Part shown: positions 1 through 9,256 of the stretch, piece after piece | How the letters are laid out: every line of letters starts with the position of its first letter | How positions within the stretch are numbered: the stretch's first letter is position 1 | Assembly: GCF_016587435.1 (NCBI RefSeq) | Contig: NZ_BNJJ01000009.1 | Span: 124,001-188,000, forward strand | Source of the DNA: Dictyobacter formicarum | GTDB taxonomy: Bacteria; Chloroflexota; Ktedonobacteria; Ktedonobacterales; Ktedonobacteraceae | Length of the DNA: 64,000 bases | Direction: 5' to 3' | The notes under the pieces: generated by a model | The model's input: the letters and a program-made list of their open reading frames with translations, nothing else | Database searches by the model: none | What the model was told of the DNA's origin: nothing | Made by a program: the position numbers and the translations under genes

Positions 1-73
1 CCTCCCCGTTCGAAACGTCCACAAAGGGCGCACCGACAAATGTATTCGATGTTGACGTGCGGCGAGGGTTAAA

Positions 74-97
74 GCGCCCGCAAGGGGCGCACCTACG
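74..97. repeat. GC-rich hairpin repeat, family D, copy 1
   Basis: A short stem (GCGCCC / GGGCGC) around GCAA is followed by ACCTACG. The same design with different stem bases occurs twice in the nuoI-nuoJ gap. It lies downstream of nuoJ, where the operon should continue to nuoK outside the window. The rest of 1-117 shows no gene. Confidence 0.6.
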
Positions 98-117
98 CGA
101 TTCCTTTTTCTTGTTTG

Positions 118-651
118 TTAATTGGTACGGCGTCCGAAGACGAGGGCGCCGAGGATTGCGACAACAATGAGCAGGCTGGTGATCTCGAAGGGGAATAGGA
201 AGCCATGAAAGAGGGCCATGCCGAAGGCCTGGGTGTCTCCATGGAACTTTATTACGGCTTGCGAGAGACTGTCGGCAGTGTCTGCTTTAGCTCCGGCTGT
301 CTGGGCTCCGGTAAAGAGCAGATAGCTTAAGGAGGCGACGAGCACAAGGCCGAGTAAGCCACCAACGATACGTTGCCAGGGTATGTGATCCTGCAGGTCG
401 GATTCGCTCTGATCAGGGGCCAGCATAGTGACGACGAATAGGAAAAGAACCATAATAGCGCCGGCATAAATGAGTATCTGGACGACTGCGATGAACATTG
501 CCTGCAGTTGTAAGTAAAATAGTGCCAGGAACAGCAGCGTGAGGATTAAGCTCAAGGCGCTGTGGACGGCGTTTTTGAAGGCGATGACGCCGATTGCCGT
601 GGCAACCGTGGCGACCGCCAGCACAATAAACGATACGATTTCGAATGTCAT
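118..651 (-). CDS. nuoJ: NADH-quinone oxidoreductase subunit J
   Basis: Membrane subunit of respiratory complex I, in the proton-pumping arm. The protein is 177 residues, starting MTFEIVSFIV, with about five hydrophobic segments. A conserved loop-helix (IVVLMF-like, here LIYAGAIMVLFLFVVTML) is typical of NuoJ helix 3, which contains the pi-bulge seen in the family. The ATG at 651 is preceded by GAGGAA six bases upstream; a longer open frame continues upstream through the repeats and into nuoI but lacks a ribosome site and family similarity. It is the last complex I gene visible; nuoK-N should lie beyond the left edge. A 130-bp gap with two hairpin repeats separates it from nuoI. Family assignment is secure. 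Confidence 0.93.
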   Translation of the reverse strand: MTFEIVSFIVLAVATVATAIGVIAFKNAVHSALSLILTLLFLALFYLQLQAMFIAVVQILIYAGAIMVLFLFVVTMLAPDQSESDLQDHIPWQRIVGGLLGLVLVASLSYLLFTGAQTAGAKADTADSLSQAVIKFHGDTQAFGMALFHGFLFPFEITSLLIVVAILGALVFGRRTN

Positions 652-682
652 ATCATCTTCCTCTACGACCCCCCGGAAGCGG

Positions 683-765
683 GAAGCGGGGGCAAGCCCC
701 GCACCTATGACCTCCGGATGAAGGGGACAAGCCCGGAAGCGGGGGCAAGCCCCGCACCTACGACC
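683..765. repeat. GC-rich hairpin repeat, family D, copies 2 and 3
   Basis: Two units in direct orientation at 683-712 and 735-765 in the nuoI-nuoJ gap. Each holds GCGGGG-GCAA-CCCCGC followed by ACCTA(T/C)GACC. Copy 1 at position 74 has the same loop and tail but a different, still self-complementary stem, so the hairpin rather than the exact bases is kept. The location inside an operon suggests an RNA-level or neutral role; function is unknown. Confidence 0.65.
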
Positions 766-781
766 GACCGGGGGGCTCATT

Positions 782-1396
782 TCACAGCTTTCTTCTATCC
801 TCATCTTGCTCTTCATTGACAAGAAGATTGGGACGTTCGACCTCAATATTGCCCAGTCCTACGGCGGCAGAACTGGCGCGCGAGCCATCAAAGACATGCG
901 ATTCTTGCGGTACAGGCTGGGCCGCGCCCTCAGGTGCAGGTTCGGCCCAGACAGCGTTAGAGCCGATGGTTGATTCACCCTTTGGTTCTAGCAGTTGCTC
1001 TTTATGATAAACCAGGTCCTCTGGATAAAAAGAGGCAAGCTCATATTCCTGCTCCAGCGTAATCGCGCCGGTGGGGCAGGCTGCCTGGCAATAGCCACAG
1101 AAGATGCAGCGCAACATGTTAACATCAAAGACCCTGGCGTAGCGCTCGCCGGGGGAGACGCGCTGCTCATCCGTGTTCTCGTCCGCCTCAATATAGATAG
1201 CGTCGGCGGGACAGGCACCGGCACAGAGATAGCAGCCGACGCAGCGTTCCAGGCCATTGTCGTAGCGGTGCAGCACATGACGGCCACGGAAACGAGCGGG
1301 CAGCTTGCGCTCCTCCTCTGGATAAGAAACGGTGGTAGGCTTACGACCAATATTCTTCAGGGTTGTGGCCATGCCTTTGACGATATCAAAAGACAT
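782..1396 (-). CDS. nuoI: NADH-quinone oxidoreductase subunit I (2x[4Fe-4S])
   Basis: Peripheral-arm subunit of complex I that carries clusters N6a and N6b on the electron path to quinone. Two ferredoxin motifs are visible: CVGCYLCAGACP and CIFCGYCQAACP, each CxxCxxCxxxCP. The C-terminal 60 or so residues form a Pro/Glu/Ser-rich tail that extends beyond the core of the family. I chose the ATG at 1396 because AAGGAG lies eight bases upstream; the in-frame GTG at 1405 overlaps that ribosome site. Length 204 residues. It follows nuoH by 12 bases and precedes nuoJ. Confidence 0.95.
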   Translation of the reverse strand: MSFDIVKGMATTLKNIGRKPTTVSYPEEERKLPARFRGRHVLHRYDNGLERCVGCYLCAGACPADAIYIEADENTDEQRVSPGERYARVFDVNMLRCIFCGYCQAACPTGAITLEQEYELASFYPEDLVYHKEQLLEPKGESTIGSNAVWAEPAPEGAAQPVPQESHVFDGSRASSAAVGLGNIEVERPNLLVNEEQDEDRRKL

Positions 1397-1408
1397 TACA
1401 TTCACTCC

Positions 1409-2677
1409 TTATACCTGTATAGCAGTTGAGTCGGATGCCTCCTCCTGCACAGACTCAGCAGTCTCAGCAGGAAGGGCAGGCTTATCAAAGCTAGCCAGTC
1501 GAACCGAGGTAGGCAGAACCAGTACCCCTTTACTCGACTCCTCTTCAAAGCGTGTGCCTTCTTTAATACTCTGGCGACGAATGACAAATAGCATAATAGC
1601 GATGACAATCAGTCCGCCAACACCACTGACCACCCAGCTCCAGTGAAGGGCGACCGCGAAGGCAGTGATAATAATGTTGAGAACAGACAAAGGCAAGAGC
1701 GCCTGCCAGCCAAAGCGCATCAAGCGATCATAGCGAATGCGCGGCAGGGTCGCACGTAGCCAGATGAACAGAAACAGGAAAAAGGCAACTTTGATAGCAA
1801 AGATGACGATCGAGAGCACCGGAATACGATCGGTCAGTCCAAAGAAGCTCCAGCCGCCCAGGAAGAGGGTGGAGGCGATCGAACTAACAGTAATCATATT
1901 GATGTACTCGGCCATCTGATAGAGACTCCAGCGCAGACCGCTATATTCAGTCAGGTAGCCAGCCGTCAATTCCTGCTCGGCTTCTGGCAGGTCAAAGGGG
2001 GCGCGGTTCACTTCCGCCACACCGGCGATGAGATAGATCACAACGCCAAGCGGCTGGGCAAACAAGAACCAGATGCCCATATCGACCTGGCGATTGACGA
2101 TATCGACCATGCTCAGGGAGCCCGCCCACATCAACACACCACTCAGTGCCAGACCCAGACTCGTTTCATATGAAACCATTTGAGCGGCACTACGCAGGGC
2201 ACCCAGCAACGAATAGCGATTGCCAGAGGACCAGCCACCAAGCACGATACCATAGACCGCCAGCGAAGAAATAGCCAGGATCCACAGGATACCGACATTG
2301 ATATCGCCGATGAAGGGGTCCCAGATACTATGCACATTTGGTTTACCGCTCCAGTTATTACCGATCGGCACCACCGCAAAGGCACAGAGCGCCACCACCA
2401 CCGAGATCACCGGAGCCACCATGTAGATAGCTTTCTTAGCCTGGGTTGGCACAATCTGTTCTTTAAAAATCATCTTCATCGCATCGGCCACTGGCTGTAG
2501 CAATCCCAGTGGGCCAGCACGATTTGGACCCAGGCGGCCCTGAATTTTAGCCACCACACGCCGCTCAATCAGCGTCATGTAGGCAAAGGCGGTCAGAAGG
2601 ATAAAAATCAGAATAGCACCCTTCACGATCGTCGCCACAATCAGGGCCACAGTCGGATCATTCATGAAATTAAACAT
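1409..2677 (-). CDS. nuoH: NADH-quinone oxidoreductase subunit H
   Basis: Membrane subunit that forms most of the quinone-binding chamber at the junction of the two arms of complex I. The 422-residue protein has about eight to nine hydrophobic segments and family signatures such as [19 protein letters not shown] near the N-terminus and [20 protein letters not shown] in the middle (acidic quinone-channel loop). A charged tail of about 70 residues after the last helix is longer than in E. coli. The ATG at 2677 has AGGAGG six bases upstream and overlaps the nuoG stop by eight bases, implying translational coupling. Assignment is secure. Confidence 0.95.
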   Translation of the reverse strand: MFNFMNDPTVALIVATIVKGAILIFILLTAFAYMTLIERRVVAKIQGRLGPNRAGPLGLLQPVADAMKMIFKEQIVPTQAKKAIYMVAPVISVVVALCAFAVVPIGNNWSGKPNVHSIWDPFIGDINVGILWILAISSLAVYGIVLGGWSSGNRYSLLGALRSAAQMVSYETSLGLALSGVLMWAGSLSMVDIVNRQVDMGIWFLFAQPLGVVIYLIAGVAEVNRAPFDLPEAEQELTAGYLTEYSGLRWSLYQMAEYINMITVSSIASTLFLGGWSFFGLTDRIPVLSIVIFAIKVAFFLFLFIWLRATLPRIRYDRLMRFGWQALLPLSVLNIIITAFAVALHWSWVVSGVGGLIVIAIMLFVIRRQSIKEGTRFEEESSKGVLVLPTSVRLASFDKPALPAETAESVQEEASDSTAIQV

Positions 2678-4838
2678 GAGCAACCTCCTGCTCCAGCACA
2701 ATGCGGACGCCCTGAGCTCCCAGATCCTCCCAGGTCAGACCGGCATAAAAAGGATTTTGATCAGCAATTTCCAACAGCACATCGCGCGGACTGGCATAGG
2801 TCCAGGTTTCACCCAGAGCAGCAGCCAGCGCCACCAGGATCTCCCAGTCGGCTTTAGCGCCCGGCAGAGGACGCAACGCACGCCGAATTGCCTGCACATG
2901 ATGGTCCACATTGGTCATGCTACCCTCTTTTTCAGCAAAAGAGACAGCGGGCAGCACTACATCCGCCTGTTGAGCCGTTTCATTCAACAATAGATCCTGT
3001 ACAACCAGCAGTTCCAGAGAAGATGGCAATTTGCCATCAGGCAAGTGCCGGGCCGGATTGGCTCCCATCACCAGCAAAGCCTTCACCTGCGAACTGCTCA
3101 GGATCTCACCGTAAGCCAGGCTCGGCTCATCCACAGGCTGGTAGCCTGGCAAAGCATTGGGTAACAGACCCATATCGCGTGCGCCCAGAGAATTGGCATC
3201 CTCGAACAAGGGGCCAACACCAGCACCAGGACGATCCAATTGCTTCGTCAGGACCGCCAGGAGCTGCACATCGGCCGCCAGATCTTCATTACCCGCCGCC
3301 AGAGTAGCCATCTCATCATACAGAATAACGGCACCTTTAGCAGTCAATAGCTCATCAGCCAGACTCTGCAGCTGAGTCGTCATCTTCGCCCCGAATGCAT
3401 CCTCGCCCGCTCGAATCACCTGATCTTCACGCTTAATAATAGAGCGCACATCTTCATGACCACTCAGATCGACAGACGCATTGTTCAGCAACTGCTTCAG
3501 CATAACCTTAACGGCCACGCCCTCAGAGCCCTCTGGGACACGCAGCGTCAACGCCGCCAGGCGGTCCAGTTCGGTCTCCGCAGAATTGATAATAAAGATC
3601 TTAGCACCATTGCGCAGAGCTTTCTTGATGCGCAGATTTAAGATCGGCTGGCGCTGGTAGGGATCAGAAGCCACCAGCACAACATGCGAAGCTTTCTCGA
3701 TATCGACAATACTGTTGGTCATCGCCCACGGCTTGCCAGTCAACTGATCACGAGCACCCGGGAAGGCTCCATGATGGTGGTCCACATTCCCCGTACCGAT
3801 CACCTGGCGCAACAACTTCTGGAAGAGATACGCCTCTTCATTGGTAGTACGCGTCGAGCCGATACCAGCCACCGCCTGCTTACCATGCTGAGCCACAATC
3901 TCTTTCAGGCGCGAAGCAATAAACGACAGCGCCTCATCCCAGCTAGCCCGCGTCAACTGACCATTGCGGCGAATGAGAGGTGTGCGCAAACGCTGTGGAC
4001 TATTGACATAATCAAACTCCCAGCGACCACGATTACACAGCCAACCATCATCGATAGCATCATTATTACGCGACATCAAACGCATCACACGGTCCACGCG
4101 ACTATCAACCCGTGCATTACAACCAACGCTACAATTGTTGCAGACGCTAGCCGTACGTTTGAGTTCCCAGGGACGTGCCTTAAAACGGTAAGACGAAGCC
4201 GTCAACGCACCAACAGGGCAGATCTCGGTTGTATTGCCCGAAAATATCGAATCGAAAGCATGGCCAGGAGCCGTTCCGACCTCCATCCGGTAGCCACGAG
4301 AGATCATCACCAGGCCATTATCCATCGAAATTTCGGAGCTAAAACGCGTACAACGCTGGCAGAGAATGCAGCGTTCACGATCCAGCATCACATCATCGCT
4401 CACCGGGATCGGCTTCTCATAGTGACGCTTATGCAGATCGAAACGCGTATTGCCGGGTCCATGGCGCAGCGTAAAATCCTGCAGATCGCACTCACCGGCC
4501 TTATCGCAGATCGGGCAATCCAAAGGATGGTTCAACAGCAAGAACTCAAGAGTTCCCCGACGCGCCTTCAGCACCTTCTCGGTCTTTGTATGCACCACCA
4601 TACCTTCAGCCACCGGAGTCGTACAGGAGGTTTGTGGAGGCTTTGGCATCTTCTCAATCTCCACAAAACACATGCGACAGGCGCCCAGAGGCGGCATCTT
4701 CTCGTGGTAGCAATAGATAGGAATTTCAATACCCGCCTTTTGAGCAGCCGCCCACACCAGAGTTCCCGGAGGAACTTCTACAGGGATGCCATCAATGGTG
4801 AGATGTACAAGCTCTTCTTTTTTCTCTTCTTCTGGCAT
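2670..4838 (-). CDS. nuoG: NADH-quinone oxidoreductase subunit G
   Basis: Largest peripheral subunit of complex I, 722 residues, passing electrons through several Fe-S clusters. Visible ligands: [2Fe-2S] Cys43, Cys54, Cys57, Cys72; the His/Cys cluster His104, Cys108, Cys111, Cys117; a [4Fe-4S] cluster Cys157, Cys160, Cys163, Cys207; and an additional CxxCxxxC...C set at 233, 236, 240 and 268, the N7-type cluster retained only in part of the family. The remaining two thirds is the molybdopterin-oxidoreductase-like fold without a visible cofactor requirement. GAGGAA lies eight bases before the ATG. It is 18 bases downstream of nuoF and overlaps nuoH. Confidence 0.95.
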   Translation of the reverse strand: MPEEEKKEELVHLTIDGIPVEVPPGTLVWAAAQKAGIEIPIYCYHEKMPPLGACRMCFVEIEKMPKPPQTSCTTPVAEGMVVHTKTEKVLKARRGTLEFLLLNHPLDCPICDKAGECDLQDFTLRHGPGNTRFDLHKRHYEKPIPVSDDVMLDRERCILCQRCTRFSSEISMDNGLVMISRGYRMEVGTAPGHAFDSIFSGNTTEICPVGALTASSYRFKARPWELKRTASVCNNCSVGCNARVDSRVDRVMRLMSRNNDAIDDGWLCNRGRWEFDYVNSPQRLRTPLIRRNGQLTRASWDEALSFIASRLKEIVAQHGKQAVAGIGSTRTTNEEAYLFQKLLRQVIGTGNVDHHHGAFPGARDQLTGKPWAMTNSIVDIEKASHVVLVASDPYQRQPILNLRIKKALRNGAKIFIINSAETELDRLAALTLRVPEGSEGVAVKVMLKQLLNNASVDLSGHEDVRSIIKREDQVIRAGEDAFGAKMTTQLQSLADELLTAKGAVILYDEMATLAAGNEDLAADVQLLAVLTKQLDRPGAGVGPLFEDANSLGARDMGLLPNALPGYQPVDEPSLAYGEILSSSQVKALLVMGANPARHLPDGKLPSSLELLVVQDLLLNETAQQADVVLPAVSFAEKEGSMTNVDHHVQAIRRALRPLPGAKADWEILVALAAALGETWTYASPRDVLLEIADQNPFYAGLTWEDLGAQGVRIVLEQEVAHV

Positions 4839-4856
4839 GTCAGAATTTCCTCTATT

Positions 4857-6179
4857 CTAGTGTGTTCCAGCAGGCTGAGCCACCTCGGTGGCGTGACTCT
4901 TCTTACTACCGGGGCCAGTCATGCAGCAGCCATGTGTAACGTGATATTCAAACTCCTCACGGAACTGGCGAATACCACTGGTAATCGAGCTGGTGGCGGC
5001 ATCCCCCAGCGGACAAAATGATTTGCCGGCCAGGTTATCGCAAATATCCAGCAACAGGTCCACATCCCTCATCTCGCCATGACCATGTTCCAGTCGCTCA
5101 AGAATCTCAGTCAACCAGAAGGTACCCTCACGACAGGGAGTACACTTGCCACAGGACTCATCGCGATAGAACTCGGTCATGCGCAGGATAGCGCCCACAA
5201 TGCAGGTCGCATCTGAAATCACGATCACACCGCCCGAACCCAGCATCGAGCCAGCCGCCGCGATCGACTCATAATCCAGAGGCGTATCCACTTTATCGGG
5301 CGACAGAATAAAGGTCGAAGAACCACCCGGAATAATCGCCTTCAACTGACGATCATCCAGAATGCCGCCGCCATAGCACTCATCATAGATCAAAGTACTC
5401 AGCGGAATACCCAGCGGCAACTCATAATTGCCCGGCTTCTTCACCTGTCCGCTCAAGCAGAAGATACGTGTCCCTTTACTCTTCTCCGTACCAAAGGAGG
5501 CGTAATATTCGGCGCCACCCTCCACGATCGCTGGAACTGTCGCCAGTGTCTCGCAGTTATTGATGACGGTCGGACCACCATACAGGCCCACCACAGCTGG
5601 AAAAGGAGGCTTCAAACGAGGATAGCCACGGCGACCCTCCAGCGACTCCATCAAAGCACTCTCTTCACCACAAATATAAGCGCCCGCGCCACGATGGACA
5701 ATCACATCCAGGCTAAAGTCGCTGCCCAGAATGTTTTTGCCCAGCAGGCCAGCCGCATAGGCCTCCTCGACGGCCTTCTCAACCTGGCGACCAGCCTTGA
5801 CCAGCTCGCCGCGTACATAGATAAAGGCGGTATGGACCTTACAAGCATAGCTGGTAATAATGACCCCTTCGACCAGGCGATGTGGGATCTGTTCCATGAT
5901 CACACGGTCTTTGCAGGTACCCGGTTCGCTTTCGTCGCAGTTGCAGCACAGGTAGCGGGGCTTATCATTTTTGGCTAGAAAGCTCCACTTCATGCCAGTT
6001 GGAAAGCCGGCACCTCCGCGTCCACGCAGGCCCGAGGTTTTGATAGCCTCGATCAAGACATCTGGTTGATAGTCGCGGAGCGCTTTCGCCAGAGCCTCGT
6101 AGCCGCCATGCTGTCGATAGACGTCGAGTTTATCTATACCAGGGACATCGAGATTTTTAGTAATGATCAGTTCTGGCAT
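4857..6179 (-). CDS. nuoF: NADH-quinone oxidoreductase subunit F (NADH/FMN-binding)
   Basis: Entry site for NADH; binds FMN and one [4Fe-4S] cluster (N3). The 440-residue protein shows GRGGAGFPTG (nucleotide/FMN binding), NCDESEPGTCKDR, GAGAYICGEESALMESLEG, and the cluster ligands in ESCGKCTPCREG plus a distal Cys in KSFCPLGDAA. Length is normal; the last 15 residues are a polar tail. AAAGGA lies about 13 bases before the ATG, somewhat far. A 372-bp gap with a hairpin repeat separates it from nuoE, unusual inside this operon because nuoE and nuoF form one module. Confidence 0.95.
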   Translation of the reverse strand: MPELIITKNLDVPGIDKLDVYRQHGGYEALAKALRDYQPDVLIEAIKTSGLRGRGGAGFPTGMKWSFLAKNDKPRYLCCNCDESEPGTCKDRVIMEQIPHRLVEGVIITSYACKVHTAFIYVRGELVKAGRQVEKAVEEAYAAGLLGKNILGSDFSLDVIVHRGAGAYICGEESALMESLEGRRGYPRLKPPFPAVVGLYGGPTVINNCETLATVPAIVEGGAEYYASFGTEKSKGTRIFCLSGQVKKPGNYELPLGIPLSTLIYDECYGGGILDDRQLKAIIPGGSSTFILSPDKVDTPLDYESIAAAGSMLGSGGVIVISDATCIVGAILRMTEFYRDESCGKCTPCREGTFWLTEILERLEHGHGEMRDVDLLLDICDNLAGKSFCPLGDAATSSITSGIRQFREEFEYHVTHGCCMTGPGSKKSHATEVAQPAGTH

Positions 6180-6551
6180 ATAGTATTACATCCTTTGTGT
6201 GGGCTTATGAAAGCGCCCACCTGGCGATTGTCGGTTTGGTTTTTGATCATCTTTTTTCTTTTTCGCGCCGCCTGCAGCGGCGGTTTTATAAGAGAAAAAC
6301 TTGGTGGGGACACCCCACACCCCGGCAGGAGGACTAACCGTCCTCCTGCACCTCCTGTCTAATCATCAAGAAGCCCCACTACACTTACGGACCCCACTTC
6401 TCTTTTTCGTGTTATATACAAACAGGGAACAGATGCGGCAAGCCGTTCCGTCCCTCATTGATGATCGTATTTTGTTGTCTATGAGTGCAAGATCAGGTAG
6501 ACAGTCCAATGTCGATAACCGCGAGACATTGCATTTTGCTCAATAGAGCAT
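6180..6551. other. nuoE-nuoF intergenic region with hairpin repeats
   Basis: No gene is seen. The region holds a small hairpin near 6267 (CGCCGC...GCGGCG) and a family C hairpin at 6325-6349 (GCAGGAGGA, loop CTAACCG, TCCTCCTGC). The loop and stem differ from the two copies near 10.5 kb while pairing is kept. No good minus-strand promoter for nuoF was found; nuoF may depend on read-through from nuoE. Confidence 0.5.
6325..6349. repeat. family C hairpin repeat, copy 1
   Basis: Perfect 9-bp stem GCAGGAGGA/TCCTCCTGC with a 7-base loop, flanked by CCCCGG on the left and ACCTCC on the right exactly as in copies at 10478-10503 and 10598-10623. Confidence 0.65.
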
Positions 6552-7043
6552 TTATACAGTTTTTGCAATACCAAGTTCTTGATCTAATGCATCGATGAGT
6601 GCGTCGGCACTTTCTCGGGTGACATTCTCATAGAATTCGCCATTGACCTGTAAGGCTGGAGCAGAGCTACAGGATGCAATACACTCGACCGTATTCAAGG
6701 TATAGTTGCCATCCGGCGTGGTCTCGCCACGCTTAATGCCCAGACGTTGCTCCAGATGCTCGACCAGCGCATCACAGTTGCGCAGATAGCAAGAAATACT
6801 TGTACAGACGTTAATAATCTTTTTGCCCTGCGGCCTCTGATAATACATGGTATAGAAAGTAGCGATACTCTCTACATCATCGACGGTCAGGTTGATCGCC
6901 TCAGCGACCGCCTGGAGTCCTTCGCTGGTGATATAGCCTTCTTCTTGCTGAGCAATATGTAAGGAAGGCATCACCGCCGAACGAGCCACAGGATAGCGGG
7001 AAGCCAGGTCCCGCATACGTTGTTTGGCTTGCTCAGAAATCAT
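6552..7043 (-). CDS. nuoE: NADH-quinone oxidoreductase subunit E ([2Fe-2S])
   Basis: Thioredoxin-fold subunit that holds cluster N1a next to NuoF. The 163-residue protein has ligands Cys80 and Cys85 (VCTSISCYL) and Cys121 and Cys125 (ECIASCSSAP). An N-terminal helical domain of about 75 residues (SVMPSLHIAQQEEGYIT) is as in the family. AGGAGAAG lies seven bases before the ATG. The start overlaps the nuoD stop in an ATGA arrangement, so the two are probably translationally coupled. Confidence 0.94.
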   Translation of the reverse strand: MISEQAKQRMRDLASRYPVARSAVMPSLHIAQQEEGYITSEGLQAVAEAINLTVDDVESIATFYTMYYQRPQGKKIINVCTSISCYLRNCDALVEHLEQRLGIKRGETTPDGNYTLNTVECIASCSSAPALQVNGEFYENVTRESADALIDALDQELGIAKTV

Positions 7044-8278
7044 CGATCCACTTCTCCTAGCACGATATCGATACTGCCAATGCCGGCCACCACATCCGCC
7101 AGGAAACTCCCCTCAAGCATCCGTGGTAGGACCTGCAGATTCGCAAAAGATCCACCGCGCACATGCATACGATAGGGTTTCGGGCCGCCATCACTGACAA
7201 TATAGAAAGCCAGTTCTCCCTTGGGAGACTCGGTACGCACAAATACTTCACCTTTAGGCGGACGATAGCCCTCGGTAAAGAGCTTAAAGTGGTGGATCAA
7301 CGCCTCCATACTACCGGTAATCTGCCACTTAGGCGGTGGCGTAATCTTGGGATCATTCACCCGATAAGGACCGGCGGGCAAACCTTCAAGGGCTTGATTG
7401 ACAATCTTCAGGCTCTGCTCCATCTCAAGCATACGTACCATATAGCGATCGTACACATCGCCATTGGAGCCGACCGGGATATCAAAATCAAACTGCTCAT
7501 AGCCCGAATACGGGAAAACCTTACGCGTATCCCAGAGCACACCGCTACCACGCAAGACCGGGCCAGTAGCCCCATAGGCCAGCGCATCTTCCTGATTGAG
7601 AACACAAATATTTTTCGTGCGCTCAAGCCAGAGCTGGTTATTGGACAACAGATCGTGGTATTCCTGCAAGCGAGCCGGGAAGATCGACGTAAAAGCGCGC
7701 ACCGTCTTCTCAAACTGCGGAGGAAGATCTGCCTGAAGTCCACCGGGGCAGATAAAGCTGGTCATCATACGCACACCCGAGATCAACTCGAACACATCCA
7801 GGATCATCTCGCGCTCGCGGAAACAATAGAGGAACATACTCATCGCGCCCAGATCGAGCGCATGAGTGCCCAGCCAGACCAGGTGGCTCGCAATACGCTG
7901 CAACTCAGCCAGAATCACCCGCGTATACTTAATCTTATCGTTAATCTGATCCTCAATACCCAGCAAGCGTTCAACCGACAGCGAATAGGCCAGATTATTA
8001 TTCAGGGGAGTCAGGTAATCCATGCGATCGGTCAAAACCAGAGCCTGGTGATAGCTCTTTGACTCAGCCGTCTTCTCAATACCAGTATGTAAAAAACCAA
8101 TATCAGGGACCGCCTTAATAACCGTTTCACCCTCGATCGTCAGGAGCAAACGCAACACACCATGGGTACTGGGATGTTGAGGCCCCATATTAATAGTCAT
8201 CGTATCGGAACGCTGACCATTCTCTAGCGGTTGGCTATCCTCAATGGTATAGGTATTTTCAATCTCTTGCTGCTTCAT
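7040..8278 (-). CDS. nuoD: NADH-quinone oxidoreductase subunit D
   Basis: The 49-kDa-type subunit of complex I, 412 residues, forming the quinone-reduction pocket with NuoB. Typical sequences are MGPQHPSTHGVLRLLL, the helix with ESKSYHQALVLTDRMDYL, PGGLQADLP and the C-terminal GSIDIVLGEVDR. As in respiratory enzymes, it lacks the NiFe ligands of the related hydrogenase subunit. AAAGGA lies six bases upstream of the ATG and overlaps the end of nuoC. Position between nuoC and nuoE is canonical. Confidence 0.96.
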   Translation of the reverse strand: MKQQEIENTYTIEDSQPLENGQRSDTMTINMGPQHPSTHGVLRLLLTIEGETVIKAVPDIGFLHTGIEKTAESKSYHQALVLTDRMDYLTPLNNNLAYSLSVERLLGIEDQINDKIKYTRVILAELQRIASHLVWLGTHALDLGAMSMFLYCFREREMILDVFELISGVRMMTSFICPGGLQADLPPQFEKTVRAFTSIFPARLQEYHDLLSNNQLWLERTKNICVLNQEDALAYGATGPVLRGSGVLWDTRKVFPYSGYEQFDFDIPVGSNGDVYDRYMVRMLEMEQSLKIVNQALEGLPAGPYRVNDPKITPPPKWQITGSMEALIHHFKLFTEGYRPPKGEVFVRTESPKGELAFYIVSDGGPKPYRMHVRGGSFANLQVLPRMLEGSFLADVVAGIGSIDIVLGEVDR

Positions 8279-8281
8279 AGG

Positions 8282-8983
8282 TCATCCTTTACGCTTTCCA
8301 TTCTGGCGCGCTTGTCCATTGGAGGAAAGAGAAGCATCAGAAACCCTGCGGCTAGCATCGGGAGATAAAGTACCAGGCTCCTGAGAAGGATTCACCTGAA
8401 CGCGACTCTCATTGAGTTCGCGGCCCTCAGGGGTACGCAAAGTTTGCTGATAATACTCGCCCACCCCAGGATCGGTATCATAGGGAACCTGGCCGCCCCA
8501 ATAAGGTTCGGGCAAATCAAAGCCGGAAAGAGGATAATCCTTTCGCAGCGGATGAGTTGTCCAATCAGGCGGCATCAGTAAGCGACGCAAATCGGGATGA
8601 TCAGTAAAAATGATGCCAAACAGATCGAAGACCTCGCGCTCGTACCAATTAGCGCCCGGCCAGATGCCAGTCACCGAGGGGACCGCAGGATGATCTTCGC
8701 GGCGCAGGCCAACCCGCACCTTCAGGCGCAAAAAGCACCGATGAGGTAAAGAAAGAAGATGATAAACGACATCGAAACGAGGGACGCGTTCCGGCCAATC
8801 GACTGCCGTCACAGTTTCCAGGAGATTATACTCTAACTCCTTTTTAAGATGGGCGCACACCTCAACCAGAAACTCTGGTTTCAGCACAATTGTCTGCTCA
8901 TCCCGAAACTCGACAACTTCCACGATTGCCTGAGGGAACTTACTCTGCACCGTCTCGACCGTCGATGCTGCTGTTATGACCAT
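8282..8983 (-). CDS. nuoC: NADH-quinone oxidoreductase subunit C
   Basis: Subunit C of the peripheral arm, here separate and not fused to nuoD. The family core is clear: YHLLSLPHRCFLRLKV, WYEREVFDLFGIIFTDHPDLRRLLMPPDW, HPLRKDYPL. After residue 190 comes a polar Ser/Asn/Arg-rich tail ending NGKRKG that is an extension relative to short homologues. The start is uncertain: the ATG at 8983 has AAGGA 12 bases upstream; an in-frame ATG at 8995 abuts that site and a GTG lies at 9016. Three bases separate it from nuoD. Confidence 0.92.
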   Translation of the reverse strand: MVITAASTVETVQSKFPQAIVEVVEFRDEQTIVLKPEFLVEVCAHLKKELEYNLLETVTAVDWPERVPRFDVVYHLLSLPHRCFLRLKVRVGLRREDHPAVPSVTGIWPGANWYEREVFDLFGIIFTDHPDLRRLLMPPDWTTHPLRKDYPLSGFDLPEPYWGGQVPYDTDPGVGEYYQQTLRTPEGRELNESRVQVNPSQEPGTLSPDASRRVSDASLSSNGQARQNGKRKG

Positions 8984-9016
8984 ACTATTAAGCATTCCTT
9001 CAACGTGTTTGAACAC

Positions 9017-9256
9017 CAGTATGCCGACACCACTGTCGTAAATTGTAATAAGTCCTCAAAAAAGAGCGAACAGCAAAATGACAGATTAGCCTTCAAGGGA
9101 AATGACCAAGCGCCTACACCGCATCCCTTACAACCCTAACCCAAACATCATCGTTCGCTCAGATGTATCCATTATAAAAAGGCAACCCGGGGCATCAATT
9201 CAATTCAATCCAATGAAAAGGAAGACAACCCCAATAGAAACGACAAAAACATGTAA
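9017..9256. other. nuoB-nuoC intergenic region
   Basis: A 240-bp gap (counted from the GTG option) in an otherwise compact operon. It contains the candidate internal promoter at 9171-9198 and nothing else that I recognise. Confidence 0.4.
9171..9198 (-). promoter_or_regulatory. internal nuo promoter upstream of nuoC
   Basis: On the minus strand TTGATG and TATAAT are separated by 16 bases, close to the sigma-70 consensus, about 190 bp before nuoC. It would allow nuoC-J to be expressed apart from nuoA-B. Inferred from sequence only. Confidence 0.5.

Noticed and set aside
652..846. N-terminal extension of NuoJ
   Set aside because: Read through family D repeats and the end of nuoI; the ATG at 651 has a proper ribosome site and gives family length.
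3684..5021. 445-codon frame antisense to nuoG/nuoF
   Set aside because: Shadow of two secure genes; His/Arg/Thr-rich composition typical of antisense translation.
7163..8062. 299-codon frame antisense to nuoD
   Set aside because: Shadow of a secure gene.
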